Source: Bacteroidia bacterium | GTDB taxonomy: Bacteria; Bacteroidota; Bacteroidia; Cytophagales; JAAEPT01 | Assembly: GCA_030431525.1 (NCBI GenBank) | Contig: JAUIJC010000021.1 | Coordinates: 29,563-93,562, forward strand | DNA: 64,000 nt | Direction: 5' to 3' | Shown: piece after piece, positions 25,324-32,693 of the stretch | Layout: every line of letters starts with the position of its first letter | Numbering within the stretch: position 1 is the stretch's first letter | Notes under the pieces: model-generated | What the model saw: the letters and a program-made list of their open reading frames with translations, nothing else | Told to the model about the DNA's origin: nothing | Database searches by the model: none | Position numbers and translations under genes: made by a program

Positions 25324-27558
25324 TTAATTGATTATAACTTTGGTTACATAAGTTTGACTGTTGTCAGTGAAACGAATATAGAAAAGCCCTTTTTTGGTGT
25401 TAAAATCATACTTGAAATATTCGCCTTTATTCTTTTCGTCATTGAAAATTATGATGCCATTAGTATTCAAAATCTCAATATTTGTTCTTTTGCTTATATA
25501 AACATTTACCAATCCATTTGATGGGTTTGGATAAACAACATATTCATCTTGTTTAGGGAAGTGCTTTTCAAAGCCTAAAATATCAGAGTTTTCAGATGAA
25601 ATGATTTCGAATAGCCCGTTGCCTTTTGTTCCAACAAAAATATTTCCGTTATCGCTAAATGCAATTGAGCTTGTGAATGAAAGTGATGCGTTAGTTAGGT
25701 GATAACTCCATTCTTCGCCATCAAATGATGATATTTTCATGCTTGAACCAACCCATAGTGTGTTGTCATTGTCAACATGTAATGTCCTAACCCAACCTGG
25801 TAGTCCAGCTTTTGAGTCGGAGTATTCCATCCATTTAGTGCCGTCAAAACGTAGTAATCGATAGTTTGTGCCAACCCAAATATCTTTATTCTTATCAATA
25901 GCTAAAGCATATATGCTCTCACATGTAGTACAAGATGTGCCAGAAATAGTATAGTGGGTCCAAGTATTGCCATTAAATTTTGACAAGTATGTTTTGTATC
26001 CAATCCAAACAATTCCATTTTCATCCAAAGTCATTGTTTTGGAGTTGTTGTCAATTAATCCTGAGTTAGTCTCGTTATAGGTGGTCCAGTTTGTTCCGTC
26101 AAACTTCACTAATCCTTTGTCTGTCAGACACCATAGGATGCCATTATTGTCAATAGATAATTTTCTAATTTGGTTAGAAGGTAGATCAGTATTATTTATG
26201 TTGAATGTCTCCCAATTATCTCCGTTATATTTACCAATTCCGTGGTCTGTTCCGACCCATATATTTCCTAAGCTATCTTTTGTTATAGTGTTTATAACGT
26301 TGGATGGGATGTTTGATTGAGAGGCTTTATGGATAAACCATTTTTTCCCATCATATATAGCTGCACCACGACCTCCAGTTCCAACCCATATATTTCCATT
26401 GTTGTCCTTGATTAAATCTGTAACTCCACCTGATGGTAGGCCGACATTGAACTTATCATTGTAATTATTGTCTGAGTAAAATTTCCAATAATTACCATCG
26501 AATTCAGTCAACTGGGCTGAGGACATAGACCAAACATTACCATTTGTATCGATGGAAATATATTCAACTTTATAATCAGGTATGGGAGATACTGAAGATG
26601 TGAAGTCAGTGAATTCTTCATTGTTAAATCTAACCAACCCAGAATCAAGACCAAGCCAAATATTTCCCTCATTATCCCCCTTTAAAGAGTGGATGTAAAT
26701 ACGCCTCCATTCCGAATGAAGTACACCAAATCGCTTCCAAGATACCCCGTCAAATTTATTGAGACCATATCTAGTACCAGCCCAGACATTGTCGTTACTG
26801 TCAATCCATAAACTTGTAACAGTTCCTGACGATAATTCTGAATAACCTCTAAAATTTACCCAGTTTACACCATCATATCTACAAACTCCATCACCCTCAA
26901 ATCCAAGCCAAATATTTCCTTTTGAATCTACTTCAATAGAGGTAATGTTATCTCTGCTTGGTATGTCAGAGTTTTCTGTATTGAATACTTCCCAAGTAAC
27001 TCCATCATACTTGACAAGACCAAAATAGCCAGTACCCCAAAAAATTCCATTATCATCAAAAATAATGTTATCGTAGGAGTTATGTGAAATGCCTGAAATG
27101 TTTACATCGTAAACAGTCCATTTTTCATTCCTATCAAACTTAACTAAAGCTCCTTGTGTTCCTAGCCAAATATTTCCCTCCTTATCTTCAGAAATACAAT
27201 AAATTCGATTAGATGGTATGCCTGAGTTTTCAACATTATAAAAATCCCACTTCCACCCATCATAATGAGCTAATCCATTGTTTTGAGTTCCTACCCATTT
27301 AGTCCCATCTTTAGCCAGATAGAAAACATCGAGTACGTAAGATCTCTGTGGAAAACTCACAGCATTCATTTTAATGATTCTATTGTCATCACATCTGGTG
27401 AGTCCGTTTCCTTCCCACCATTGAGAATCTTCTTCACAATAAGTTGTATAGCTGTGATATTCATATGTGTTTCCTGAATGTCTTTTCCATTCTAATTTTT
27501 GAGAAAAAACATTTGTTATAAAAGCAAAATAAATTAGTATCACTAATGATTTTTTCAT
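25324..27558 (-). CDS. Secreted two-component-regulator-type beta-propeller with T9SS sorting domain
   Basis: The 744-residue protein (ATG 27558) has a signal peptide (MKKSLVILIYFAFITNVFS). About 14 repeats of about 45 residues follow, with the Reg_prop signature (NIWVGT..GL.KFDG..W). The C-terminal 80 residues are a T9SS sorting domain (YVVYPNPSNGLVNVYISKRT). Reg_prop units normally form the sensor of hybrid kinases, but no kinase follows here, so it is a secreted or surface-bound propeller. The coding sequence is AT-rich compared with its flanks, suggesting transfer. It is bounded by REP elements A and B. Confidence 0.82.
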   Translation of the reverse strand: MKKSLVILIYFAFITNVFSQKLEWKRHSGNTYEYHSYTTYCEEDSQWWEGNGLTRCDDNRIIKMNAVSFPQRSYVLDVFYLAKDGTKWVGTQNNGLAHYDGWKWDFYNVENSGIPSNRIYCISEDKEGNIWLGTQGALVKFDRNEKWTVYDVNISGISHNSYDNIIFDDNGIFWGTGYFGLVKYDGVTWEVFNTENSDIPSRDNITSIEVDSKGNIWLGFEGDGVCRYDGVNWVNFRGYSELSSGTVTSLWIDSNDNVWAGTRYGLNKFDGVSWKRFGVLHSEWRRIYIHSLKGDNEGNIWLGLDSGLVRFNNEEFTDFTSSVSPIPDYKVEYISIDTNGNVWSMSSAQLTEFDGNYWKFYSDNNYNDKFNVGLPSGGVTDLIKDNNGNIWVGTGGRGAAIYDGKKWFIHKASQSNIPSNVINTITKDSLGNIWVGTDHGIGKYNGDNWETFNINNTDLPSNQIRKLSIDNNGILWCLTDKGLVKFDGTNWTTYNETNSGLIDNNSKTMTLDENGIVWIGYKTYLSKFNGNTWTHYTISGTSCTTCESIYALAIDKNKDIWVGTNYRLLRFDGTKWMEYSDSKAGLPGWVRTLHVDNDNTLWVGSSMKISSFDGEEWSYHLTNASLSFTSSIAFSDNGNIFVGTKGNGLFEIISSENSDILGFEKHFPKQDEYVVYPNPSNGLVNVYISKRTNIEILNTNGIIIFNDEKNKGEYFKYDFNTKKGLFYIRFTDNSQTYVTKVIIN

Positions 27559-27666
27559 TTCCAATTAGTTTTAGGATTGGTGATTATTTCAAATTTTTCA
27601 GTGGGATGAAATGAATCAGATATGCAATATAGTTACAAGGATTGTTTTTTTGATGTACCACCCGAG

Positions 27667-27726
27667 CTGGTTCGAGAGTTCAGCGAAGCGCTCTCGGACC
27701 TACAACCGCTCAAGTCTCCCGACTTG
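27667..27726 (+). repeat. REP element B
   Basis: Two hairpins: ggttcgagag/ctctcggacc, and caagtc-tccc-gacttg. This is the forward-orientation consensus. Confidence 0.88.
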
Positions 27727-27858
27727 AATCCAATAATCATCCACAACCTAACATTCAGACCTTTGTCCTTCCAAGGGCACAAGGACTTTTCTTTGAATGG
27801 GCTGGAGAAACAAATGTTTAGGGATTGGGAGAAGGTGGCGTTTTTTGTTTGGGTGATT

Positions 27859-27917
27859 GGCAAGTCAGGAGACTTGAATGTAGTAGGCACGTGAGTGCTA
27901 TGCTGAACTCTCGCGCC
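27859..27917 (-). repeat. REP element C
   Basis: This is an inverted copy with GTAG just before the ggcacgtgag arm. The arms are more degenerate than in A, B, D, E and F. It ends 27 nt past the stop of the lipoprotein gene at 27945. Confidence 0.85.
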
Positions 27918-27944
27918 AGAGAAGAGTCCTGCTTTGGAATACAA

Positions 27945-28313
27945 CTACTCTTGTTTCAATACGACATCCACTTTATCTACTCCTTTTACTTTCTTCAAGC
28001 GATATCCTGTTTTATTGAGAGATAACTTGAAGCGAGGAGGAATTAGAACATATCCTATAAGTCCTGATTCTAGTTTGTAATGCCCGTTGGAATCTAAATA
28101 AAAAATATGTGGGGAGACTTCATTTGTGCTATCATCAATAACTGCAGGAACTCCCATTCTATTACAATTTCTACAGTCAATTCTTACTCCTTGCAAAGGA
28201 GTTCCATCCTCATCGTAGATAGAACCGCTTATTGTTCTATACCCTTCACATGAAAAAAGAGAAAAAATCAAACCTAGAATACTAAGCCATTTCAACTTAT
28301 CAAGTACACCCAT
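27945..28313 (-). CDS. Small lipoprotein with carboxypeptidase-regulatory-like domain
   Basis: The 122-residue protein has a lipobox near LFSC. It continues with ISGSIYDEDGTPLQGVRIDC, the start of a CarboxypepD_reg-like beta-sandwich, and ends with SLNKTGYRLKKVKGVDKVDVVL. A probable CNRC pair lies in the middle. Such single-domain lipoproteins are common in Bacteroidota and have unknown roles. It sits between the deleted RAYT unit and the full RAYT unit, so it may have been carried or bracketed by REP elements. Confidence 0.65.
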   Translation of the reverse strand: MGVLDKLKWLSILGLIFSLFSCEGYRTISGSIYDEDGTPLQGVRIDCRNCNRMGVPAVIDDSTNEVSPHIFYLDSNGHYKLESGLIGYVLIPPRFKLSLNKTGYRLKKVKGVDKVDVVLKQE

Positions 28314-28339
28314 ATCCTGAATTATTAATCTGAAAGATA

Positions 28340-28400
28340 CTGGTTCGAGAGTTCAGCGAAGCGCTCTCGGACCTACAACCGCTCAAGTCTCCCGACTTGA
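28340..28400 (+). repeat. REP element D (left end of the RAYT unit)
   Basis: This is a near-identical copy of REP B, 69 nt upstream of the RAYT start codon. Confidence 0.9.
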
Positions 28401-28468
28401 ATCCAATATCGCCCACAACCTAATACTCATAGCTTCGTTCTTCCAAGGGCACAACAATTTTTCTTTGA

Positions 28469-28969
28469 ATGAGCCGGAAGTACAAGATTAGGGATTCTAA
28501 GGAGGTGTATTTTGTCACCTTTGCCACTGTGAATTGGGTTGATGTCTTCACACGCCCTCTCTACAAAGATATTTTTATTGAAAGTCTGAGGTTCTGCATC
28601 CAAAACAAAGGCTTGGTGGTTTATGGTTATGTGCTGATGACAAACCATGTGCATCTAATAATTGCCAGTGAGGGCGATGAATTGGAACACATTATCCGAG
28701 ACTTGAAAAAGTTTACATCCCGAAAAATCATTCATGCCATTGAGCAGAATATCCAAGAGAGTAGAAGGGAGTGGCTATTGTGGATGTTTCGATTGGCTGG
28801 AAAACGAAACCCCAATAACACGATTCATCAGTTTTGGAGGCAGGATAATAAGCCAATCAGCTTAGGCACTGGTGCAATGGTGTTACAGAAACTGGAGTAT
28901 ATCCATCAAAATCCAGTTGTTCAAGGTATTGTTGGCTCTGCTGAAGATTATGTTTATAGCAGTGCTTGA
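28469..28969 (+). CDS. REP-associated tyrosine transposase (RAYT), truncated by a TGA
   Basis: The 166-residue Y1/HUH protein has the metal-binding HVH (His60, His62) in MTNHVHLII and a catalytic Tyr144 in KLEYIHQNPV. Both are intact. RAYTs cut REP hairpins in single strands and may disperse them. The reading frame stops at TGA 28967-28969 after YSSA, where the family usually has SARNY. Past the stop, the frame continues for 18 codons (NYAGVNNDLVLGEVEFVF) to TGA at 29024-29026. A CGA to TGA transition therefore shortened the C-terminus. The catalytic core is complete, so activity is uncertain rather than excluded. Confidence 0.9.
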   Translation: MSRKYKIRDSKEVYFVTFATVNWVDVFTRPLYKDIFIESLRFCIQNKGLVVYGYVLMTNHVHLIIASEGDELEHIIRDLKKFTSRKIIHAIEQNIQESRREWLLWMFRLAGKRNPNNTIHQFWRQDNKPISLGTGAMVLQKLEYIHQNPVVQGIVGSAEDYVYSSA

Positions 28970-28993
28970 AACTATGCGGGGGTTAATAATGAC

Positions 28994-29413
28994 TTAGTGC
29001 TTGGTGAGGTGGAGTTTGTTTTTTGATGGTTTGGCAAGTCTGGAGACTTGAGCTGTTATAGGTCCGAGAGCGCTTCGCTGAACTCTCGAACCAGTGATTG
29101 GACTAAAACTCCTGTTCAAAAAATCACTTAAATCAGCTTTCAGGGCTTGTATCTTTTCTTGCTCACTTTTGCCTTCATTGTCCATCCTAAATTGAGCAAA
29201 CCAATTCATATTATGAGCTACTGAACCTCTTCCACTCTTATTATACCACATGGAGATTTCTCGCTCAGCATTAAAATTCAACATTGAATTTGTACACCAG
29301 AAAAACCCTTCCAGAAATGTTAGGTAACTATCAACTGACTCATAGTTGCCAGTGATAAACAATGCTGGTCTTGCAAAAAGAAAACGAATAGGATGGTAAA
29401 CCTTTTCTTTCAT
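28994..29413 (-). CDS. Hypothetical protein with REP-encoded C-terminus
   Basis: The 139-residue protein has an N-terminal part (1-105) with FLFARPALFITG, LTFLEGFFWCTNSMLNFN and an acidic helix. Residues from about 107 onward (RVQRSALGPITAQVSRLAKP and beyond) are encoded by REP E and the antisense of the RAYT tail. The native end was presumably replaced when the element inserted. The N-terminal part resembles no family I can name. The gene overlaps the RAYT read-through extension on the opposite strand. Confidence 0.6.
   Translation of the reverse strand: MKEKVYHPIRFLFARPALFITGNYESVDSYLTFLEGFFWCTNSMLNFNAEREISMWYNKSGRGSVAHNMNWFAQFRMDNEGKSEQEKIQALKADLSDFLNRSFSPITGSRVQRSALGPITAQVSRLAKPSKNKLHLTKH
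29033..29094 (-). repeat. REP element E (right end of the RAYT unit)
   Basis: An inverted copy: caagtctggagacttg hairpin, then the ggtccgagag / ctctcgaacc stem. The usual GTAG reads ATAG here. It lies inside the gene at 28994-29413. Confidence 0.9.
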
Positions 29414-29437
29414 TATGTATTCCTAGTTAACTCTGTT

Positions 29438-29497
29438 CTGGTTCGAGAGTTCAGCGAAGCGCTCTCGGACCTACAACCGCTCAAGTCTCCTGACTTG
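29438..29497 (+). repeat. REP element F
   Basis: A forward copy nearly identical to B and D. It ends 5 nt from the stop codon of the membrane protein gene at 29503. Confidence 0.9.
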
Positions 29498-29502
29498 ACC
29501 CC

Positions 29503-29886
29503 TTAAATTATCGAATACCCCATCACCAACAAATACCCACCATAGCCCACCACCAAACCAAGAGCAACAAAAGGCATTGCTGGATTATTGAATTTTCCCA
29601 AGGTAGTCGACACGTTATGCGGGAGGAGGAAGCGCAAGGCGCCTTTCAGGATGGAAAGGTAGCCCAACACGGTGATGTTGGTTTTCCAGTTGAAGCCCCA
29701 TTCATTGTGAAGCAGGACGGTGATGAGTCCCAAGATAAGGGTGGTGAATCCTGTGGACCAGAGGAATTTTTCGTCCTTGGAGGCTTCAATCATCTTGGTG
29801 GTCATTTGCCGATTAACCAAAGCAGAAATGCCAAGGATAACAAGGAGCCAACCCCAGAGTTTTGCGAGGATTAAGGAGTATTCCAT
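29503..29886 (-). CDS. Small integral membrane protein of the usp operon
   Basis: A 127-residue protein has four predicted helices (LAKLWGWLLVILGISALV, TGFTTLILGLITVLL, LGYLSILKGALRFLL, AMPFVALGLVVGYGGYLLV). No domain name is certain. It follows the two universal stress genes on the same strand (92-nt spacer with a hairpin), so it is likely co-transcribed. A role in microaerobic or stress physiology is inferred only from context. Confidence 0.65.
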   Translation of the reverse strand: MEYSLILAKLWGWLLVILGISALVNRQMTTKMIEASKDEKFLWSTGFTTLILGLITVLLHNEWGFNWKTNITVLGYLSILKGALRFLLPHNVSTTLGKFNNPAMPFVALGLVVGYGGYLLVMGYSII

Positions 29887-29903
29887 AAGTGTTTTTTTTT
29901 AAC

Positions 29904-29964
29904 CATGGAAAAAGGGAGTCGAAATGGGCTTTTAACTGCATTTGAACAGCTCCCTTTCTCCGTG
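29904..29964 (-). repeat. Hairpin between usp and the membrane gene
   Basis: ccatggaaaaagggag and ctccctttctccgtgg pair imperfectly around an inner loop. It may attenuate or process the usp transcript. Confidence 0.45.
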
Positions 29965-29978
29965 GTTTCCTTTCAAGT

Positions 29979-30803
29979 TTAGTAGCTCACCATAGATTTC
30001 AGCGCGATAACAGGCTTGTGGCAGTGGTCCACAATATTATCGGTATGGGTGCCGAAAAGGCGTTCCACAAAGGAATGGCGATGGGTGAGGGTGGCCACCA
30101 AATCCACGTCCAGCTGTTTGGTGAAATCGCTGATTCCTTGGGAAACAGTGGAGGCGGTAATGGTGTTGACCGTGTGGTTTTCCAATTGATGGTCTTCGGC
30201 CAAAACGTGTAAGGGGCGCATGTTGACGTGCTCACCTTTTTTGGTGTTCACCCTGAGCAGATGGAGCTTGGCGCCAAAGAGTTTTTGAAGGAGTCGCAAG
30301 CGATTTAGGGATTCTTCAAAGCCCTTTTCGTTGCCTGTTGTAGCCAGCAAAATATGGTCAATGGAATTGGTTTGGCCTTCGGCACCAACAACCAAAACAG
30401 GGCATTGCGCTTCGATAAGCACCTGCTTGGCATGGGAAACCTCCAGTACTTCCCTTCGTTTTTCCGCTTCCCGATGCCCCATCACAATCAACCATGGATT
30501 GTGGGTTTCTAAAAAGTCGTCAATCTCTTCGTCGATGTCACCAAAGCGGACAATTTCCTGTACTTGACCTTTTTCAAGCTGATACTCAAGCTCCAATTCT
30601 CGCGCCTTCCTTTTGGTGAAAATCAGTTCTTCGGCCATCAACTCTTTCACCATGGATTTTGAAACGACCTGTTGTTCTCGCTCAAAGTCGGCCACATGCA
30701 GGAGGCAGATTTTCCCGCCAATCTGTTTTGCGATGTTGGAGGCCATGGCAAAGGCGTTGTCTGCTTCTTGGGAAAAATCGGAGAGGACGAGGATGTTTTC
30801 CAT
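29979..30803 (-). CDS. Tandem universal stress protein (second copy)
   Basis: The 274-residue protein has two UspA folds. The first (1-140) begins MENILVLSDFSQEADNAF and includes NPWLIVMGHREAEKRREVLEVSHAKQV. The second (about 150-274) ends VVDLVATLTHRHSFVERLFG-like. Tandem UspA proteins bind ATP or other ligands and respond to energy and oxygen stress. It is downstream of a paralogue (120-nt spacer composed of two repeat families) and upstream of a small membrane protein. Confidence 0.9.
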   Translation of the reverse strand: MENILVLSDFSQEADNAFAMASNIAKQIGGKICLLHVADFEREQQVVSKSMVKELMAEELIFTKRKARELELEYQLEKGQVQEIVRFGDIDEEIDDFLETHNPWLIVMGHREAEKRREVLEVSHAKQVLIEAQCPVLVVGAEGQTNSIDHILLATTGNEKGFEESLNRLRLLQKLFGAKLHLLRVNTKKGEHVNMRPLHVLAEDHQLENHTVNTITASTVSQGISDFTKQLDVDLVATLTHRHSFVERLFGTHTDNIVDHCHKPVIALKSMVSY

Positions 30804-30827
30804 GGAGGGGTTTCAGTTAACAGTTAT

Positions 30828-30921
30828 CGGTTAGCAGTTAACGTGGGGGTATCTGGTATCAGGTATCAAGTATCAAGACACAAGATGTGCTGTATCTTGA
30901 TACTTGATACCAGATACCAAA
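30828..30921. repeat. Composite intra-operon repeat spacer
   Basis: A GTTATCAGTTA-type half (30828-30841) joins a long TATCAAGTA-type hairpin (30848-30921) whose arms ggtatcaagtatcaaga and tcttgatacttgatacc pair. It lies between two usp genes. Confidence 0.8.
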
Positions 30922-30923
30922 AA

Positions 30924-31757
30924 TCAAATGTGATAAGAAAGCACAGGCTGGTTCAAGTGATTGACCAATTCCTCGGTTTGGCTACCATTCAGGATGTGGC
31001 TGATGCCAGTACGTCCGTGGGTGCCAATAAGGATGAGGTCGGCTTGGATGCGTTTGGCGTATTTGCGGACGCCACTTTCAAAGTCATCGCAGTCCACTTG
31101 CTCATAGGAAATGTGCCCCAAGTCCCATTTTTCCACAAAGGCCTGCATCTTGTTCTCCGCCTTGTCGGTAGGGAGAAAGTTGGAAATGGAGTTGAGGCGC
31201 ACCATAAACAGGTCGGCCTTGATGCCTTTGATAAATTGGGTGATGGCCTCGAAGCTTTCGCTTGGCTCCTCAGCGAAGTCAGAAACCAAGAGCACACGTC
31301 GTGGGTCGAAATCCGTGATGGTATCAGGAATCGAAAGCACAGGGATTTTGGAATTGCGCACGAAACGCTCAGTGTTGGTGCCGATAAGGATATCCTCCAA
31401 ACCTTTGGCGCCATGGGTACCGCTCACCACCAAATCATAGTCCTTGGCTTCAAGGGTATTTTTCATCACATCGTCCAAAAGACCGACTTGGGATATAGTC
31501 TCCACGTTTGCCCCAAGGAGCTTTAACTCGTCCTCCCATTTGCTGAGTTTCTCACGGCTTTCCTCGATGGCGATTTGAAGCGCCTTGTCTGGATACTGTG
31601 AAAGCGCCGTTGCAAAAGTCTCGGCGTATTGGAGTGGAAAGTCCACCGCATTTAATAGGGTGATGCTTCCTCCATTATCCTGAGCGATGCCGAAGGCGAT
31701 TTTGGTGGCTTTATAAGAGAGCTCTGAGAAGTCGATTGGAACGATGATGTTTTTCAT
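30924..31757 (-). CDS. Tandem universal stress protein (first copy)
   Basis: The 277-residue protein is read from ATG 31757. It has two UspA domains: MKNIIVPIDFSELSYKATKIAFG at the start with VSGTHGAKGLEDILIGTNTERFV, and RRVLLVSDFAEEPSESF later with LILIGTHGRTGISHILNGSQTEELV. The GxxG(x)nG(S/T) nucleotide loop is visible in both. It is the first gene of the minus-strand operon and faces a divergent operon across a region holding an FNR-like palindrome. Confidence 0.91.
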   Translation of the reverse strand: MKNIIVPIDFSELSYKATKIAFGIAQDNGGSITLLNAVDFPLQYAETFATALSQYPDKALQIAIEESREKLSKWEDELKLLGANVETISQVGLLDDVMKNTLEAKDYDLVVSGTHGAKGLEDILIGTNTERFVRNSKIPVLSIPDTITDFDPRRVLLVSDFAEEPSESFEAITQFIKGIKADLFMVRLNSISNFLPTDKAENKMQAFVEKWDLGHISYEQVDCDDFESGVRKYAKRIQADLILIGTHGRTGISHILNGSQTEELVNHLNQPVLSYHI

Positions 31758-31845
31758 AGCAAAAAGAGTTTTGTCCTTACTTGTTGACACGAGCAATATG
31801 GGGATAAGGTGCAGGATATCAGGGTGAAGAAACTCATCTTTTCAG

Positions 31846-31859
31846 CTGAGTTTTGTCAG
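31846..31859 (+). promoter_or_regulatory. FNR-like inverted repeat in the usp / hpf divergent promoter
   Basis: CTGAGTTTTGTCAG differs by one base from the site upstream of ccoI. It lies 58 nt before the plus-strand start and 89 nt before the minus-strand start. Confidence 0.55.
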
Positions 31860-31916
31860 TGCCTCAGGGGGCGTTCATGCCCGTCCTTTGTAACACAAAC
31901 AAAAACCACCGATGCT

Positions 31917-32180
31917 ATGAGCTATAACATGTCTTTCTTCGATATCATCATCCGTCTGTTCCTTGGAGCTTTAGTGGTGATCACAGGTTGGTTGTTGAAC
32001 ACCTTGGTACTTTTTCCAGTAGGGATGGCTTTGGTCGTGGTAGCACTTTCTGGCTATTGCCCCATCAATCACTTGTTGGGACGCAACCCTAACAAGGAAG
32101 AAGAGAAACCTCAAGTGAATAAAACTCCCCGTACTTATGAAGTTAACCATCAGTCATCCCAAGTTCAGCGCGCATCCTGA
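31917..32180 (+). CDS. YgaP-like (DUF2892) membrane protein
   Basis: The 87-residue protein starts at ATG 31917. Two membrane helices (FDIIIRLFLGALVVITGWLL and LVLFPVGMALVVVALSGY) are followed by the family tag GYCPINHLLG. The tail is polar. It belongs to the inner-membrane YgaP transmembrane-domain group, without a rhodanese domain. Its 3' end overlaps the hpf start by 44 nt in another frame, implying translational coupling. Confidence 0.8.
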   Translation: MSYNMSFFDIIIRLFLGALVVITGWLLNTLVLFPVGMALVVVALSGYCPINHLLGRNPNKEEEKPQVNKTPRTYEVNHQSSQVQRAS

Positions 32181-32451
32181 GTTGCTCGCCTTCGTTGAGA
32201 AGAAAATCGAAAAGTTGGGCACTTTTTACTCGGACATTTTGGAGGCGGACGCCACCTTGATTCTCGACAAGCGAGACAACAAGGAAAACAAGGTGTTTGA
32301 ATTGAAGGTACATATCCCCAACCATAGCCTTTTTGCCAAGGAGCAGTGCGCTTCCTTTGAGGAGGCGACTGACAAGGCCGTTGAGGCATTGCGCAAGCAA
32401 CTCTTGCGTTACAAAGGGAAGGAGGCTCCTTCTCATGAGAAGGTCGTTTAA
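32137..32451 (+). CDS. hpf: Ribosome hibernation factor HPF/YfiA family
   Basis: The 104-residue protein has the short HPF fold: MKLTISHPKFSAHPELLAFV, the central ADATLILDKRDNKENKVFELKVHIP strands, and helix FEEATDKAVEALRKQLLRYKG. Short HPF inactivates 70S ribosomes by forming dimers in stationary or energy-poor cells. It overlaps the upstream membrane gene and lies downstream of the FNR-like site, which fits induction on oxygen limitation. Confidence 0.9.
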   Translation: MKLTISHPKFSAHPELLAFVEKKIEKLGTFYSDILEADATLILDKRDNKENKVFELKVHIPNHSLFAKEQCASFEEATDKAVEALRKQLLRYKGKEAPSHEKVV

Positions 32452-32662
32452 TTACTTCTCGAATCCATTTTTGGTTTGTTGGCTTTCCACCGTCAGAGGG
32501 TTTTCTGGCGGTGGTTTTTTTGTGTCAGATGATTATTTAACAACTTTCTGAATAGGGTAGATGGACCACAGAGTTCACAGAGAGAAGGAGAAAAGGAGGC
32601 CTCTTATTTTCAAAAACACAATCTGTTTTAGAGAATGGGAATCTCATAACCTCCATTCCTCT

Positions 32663-32670
32663 TATTTTTG
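32663..32670 (+). promoter_or_regulatory. Candidate -7 element for the phosphatase gene
   Basis: TATTTTTG matches TAnnTTTG, 23 nt before the ATG at 32694. A -33 element is not clear. Confidence 0.4.
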
Positions 32671-32693
32671 AACTTCATTTGATAGCATTCTAT

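Larger units (their letters stand above)
27667..27917. mobile_element. Internally deleted REP-RAYT-REP element
   Basis: A forward REP (27667-27726) and an inverted REP (27859-27917) flank about 130 bp. The left part of this matches the leader and first codons of the full RAYT copy (ccttccaagggcacaa, ttttctttgaatg). The right part matches the RAYT 3' end (gattggcaagtc). The middle of the transposase is missing. It resembles a MITE mobilised in trans. Confidence 0.8.
28340..29094. mobile_element. REP-RAYT-REP unit (REPtron-like)
   Basis: A Y1 transposase gene is flanked by REP D and the inverted REP E. The REP carries GTAG next to an imperfect palindrome, the usual recognition feature of RAYT proteins. 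The unit is about 755 bp. Confidence 0.85.

Noticed and set aside
25351..25364. TTGAC-TGTT-GTCAG in the propeller gene
   Set aside because: Lies within coding sequence of the C-terminal domain; likely coincidental.
27622..27894. 90-residue frame through the deleted RAYT unit
   Set aside because: It is translated REP and remnant DNA, not a protein gene.
30672..31526. 284-residue plus-strand frame across two usp genes
   Set aside because: It runs through the intergenic repeat and antisense of two real genes.
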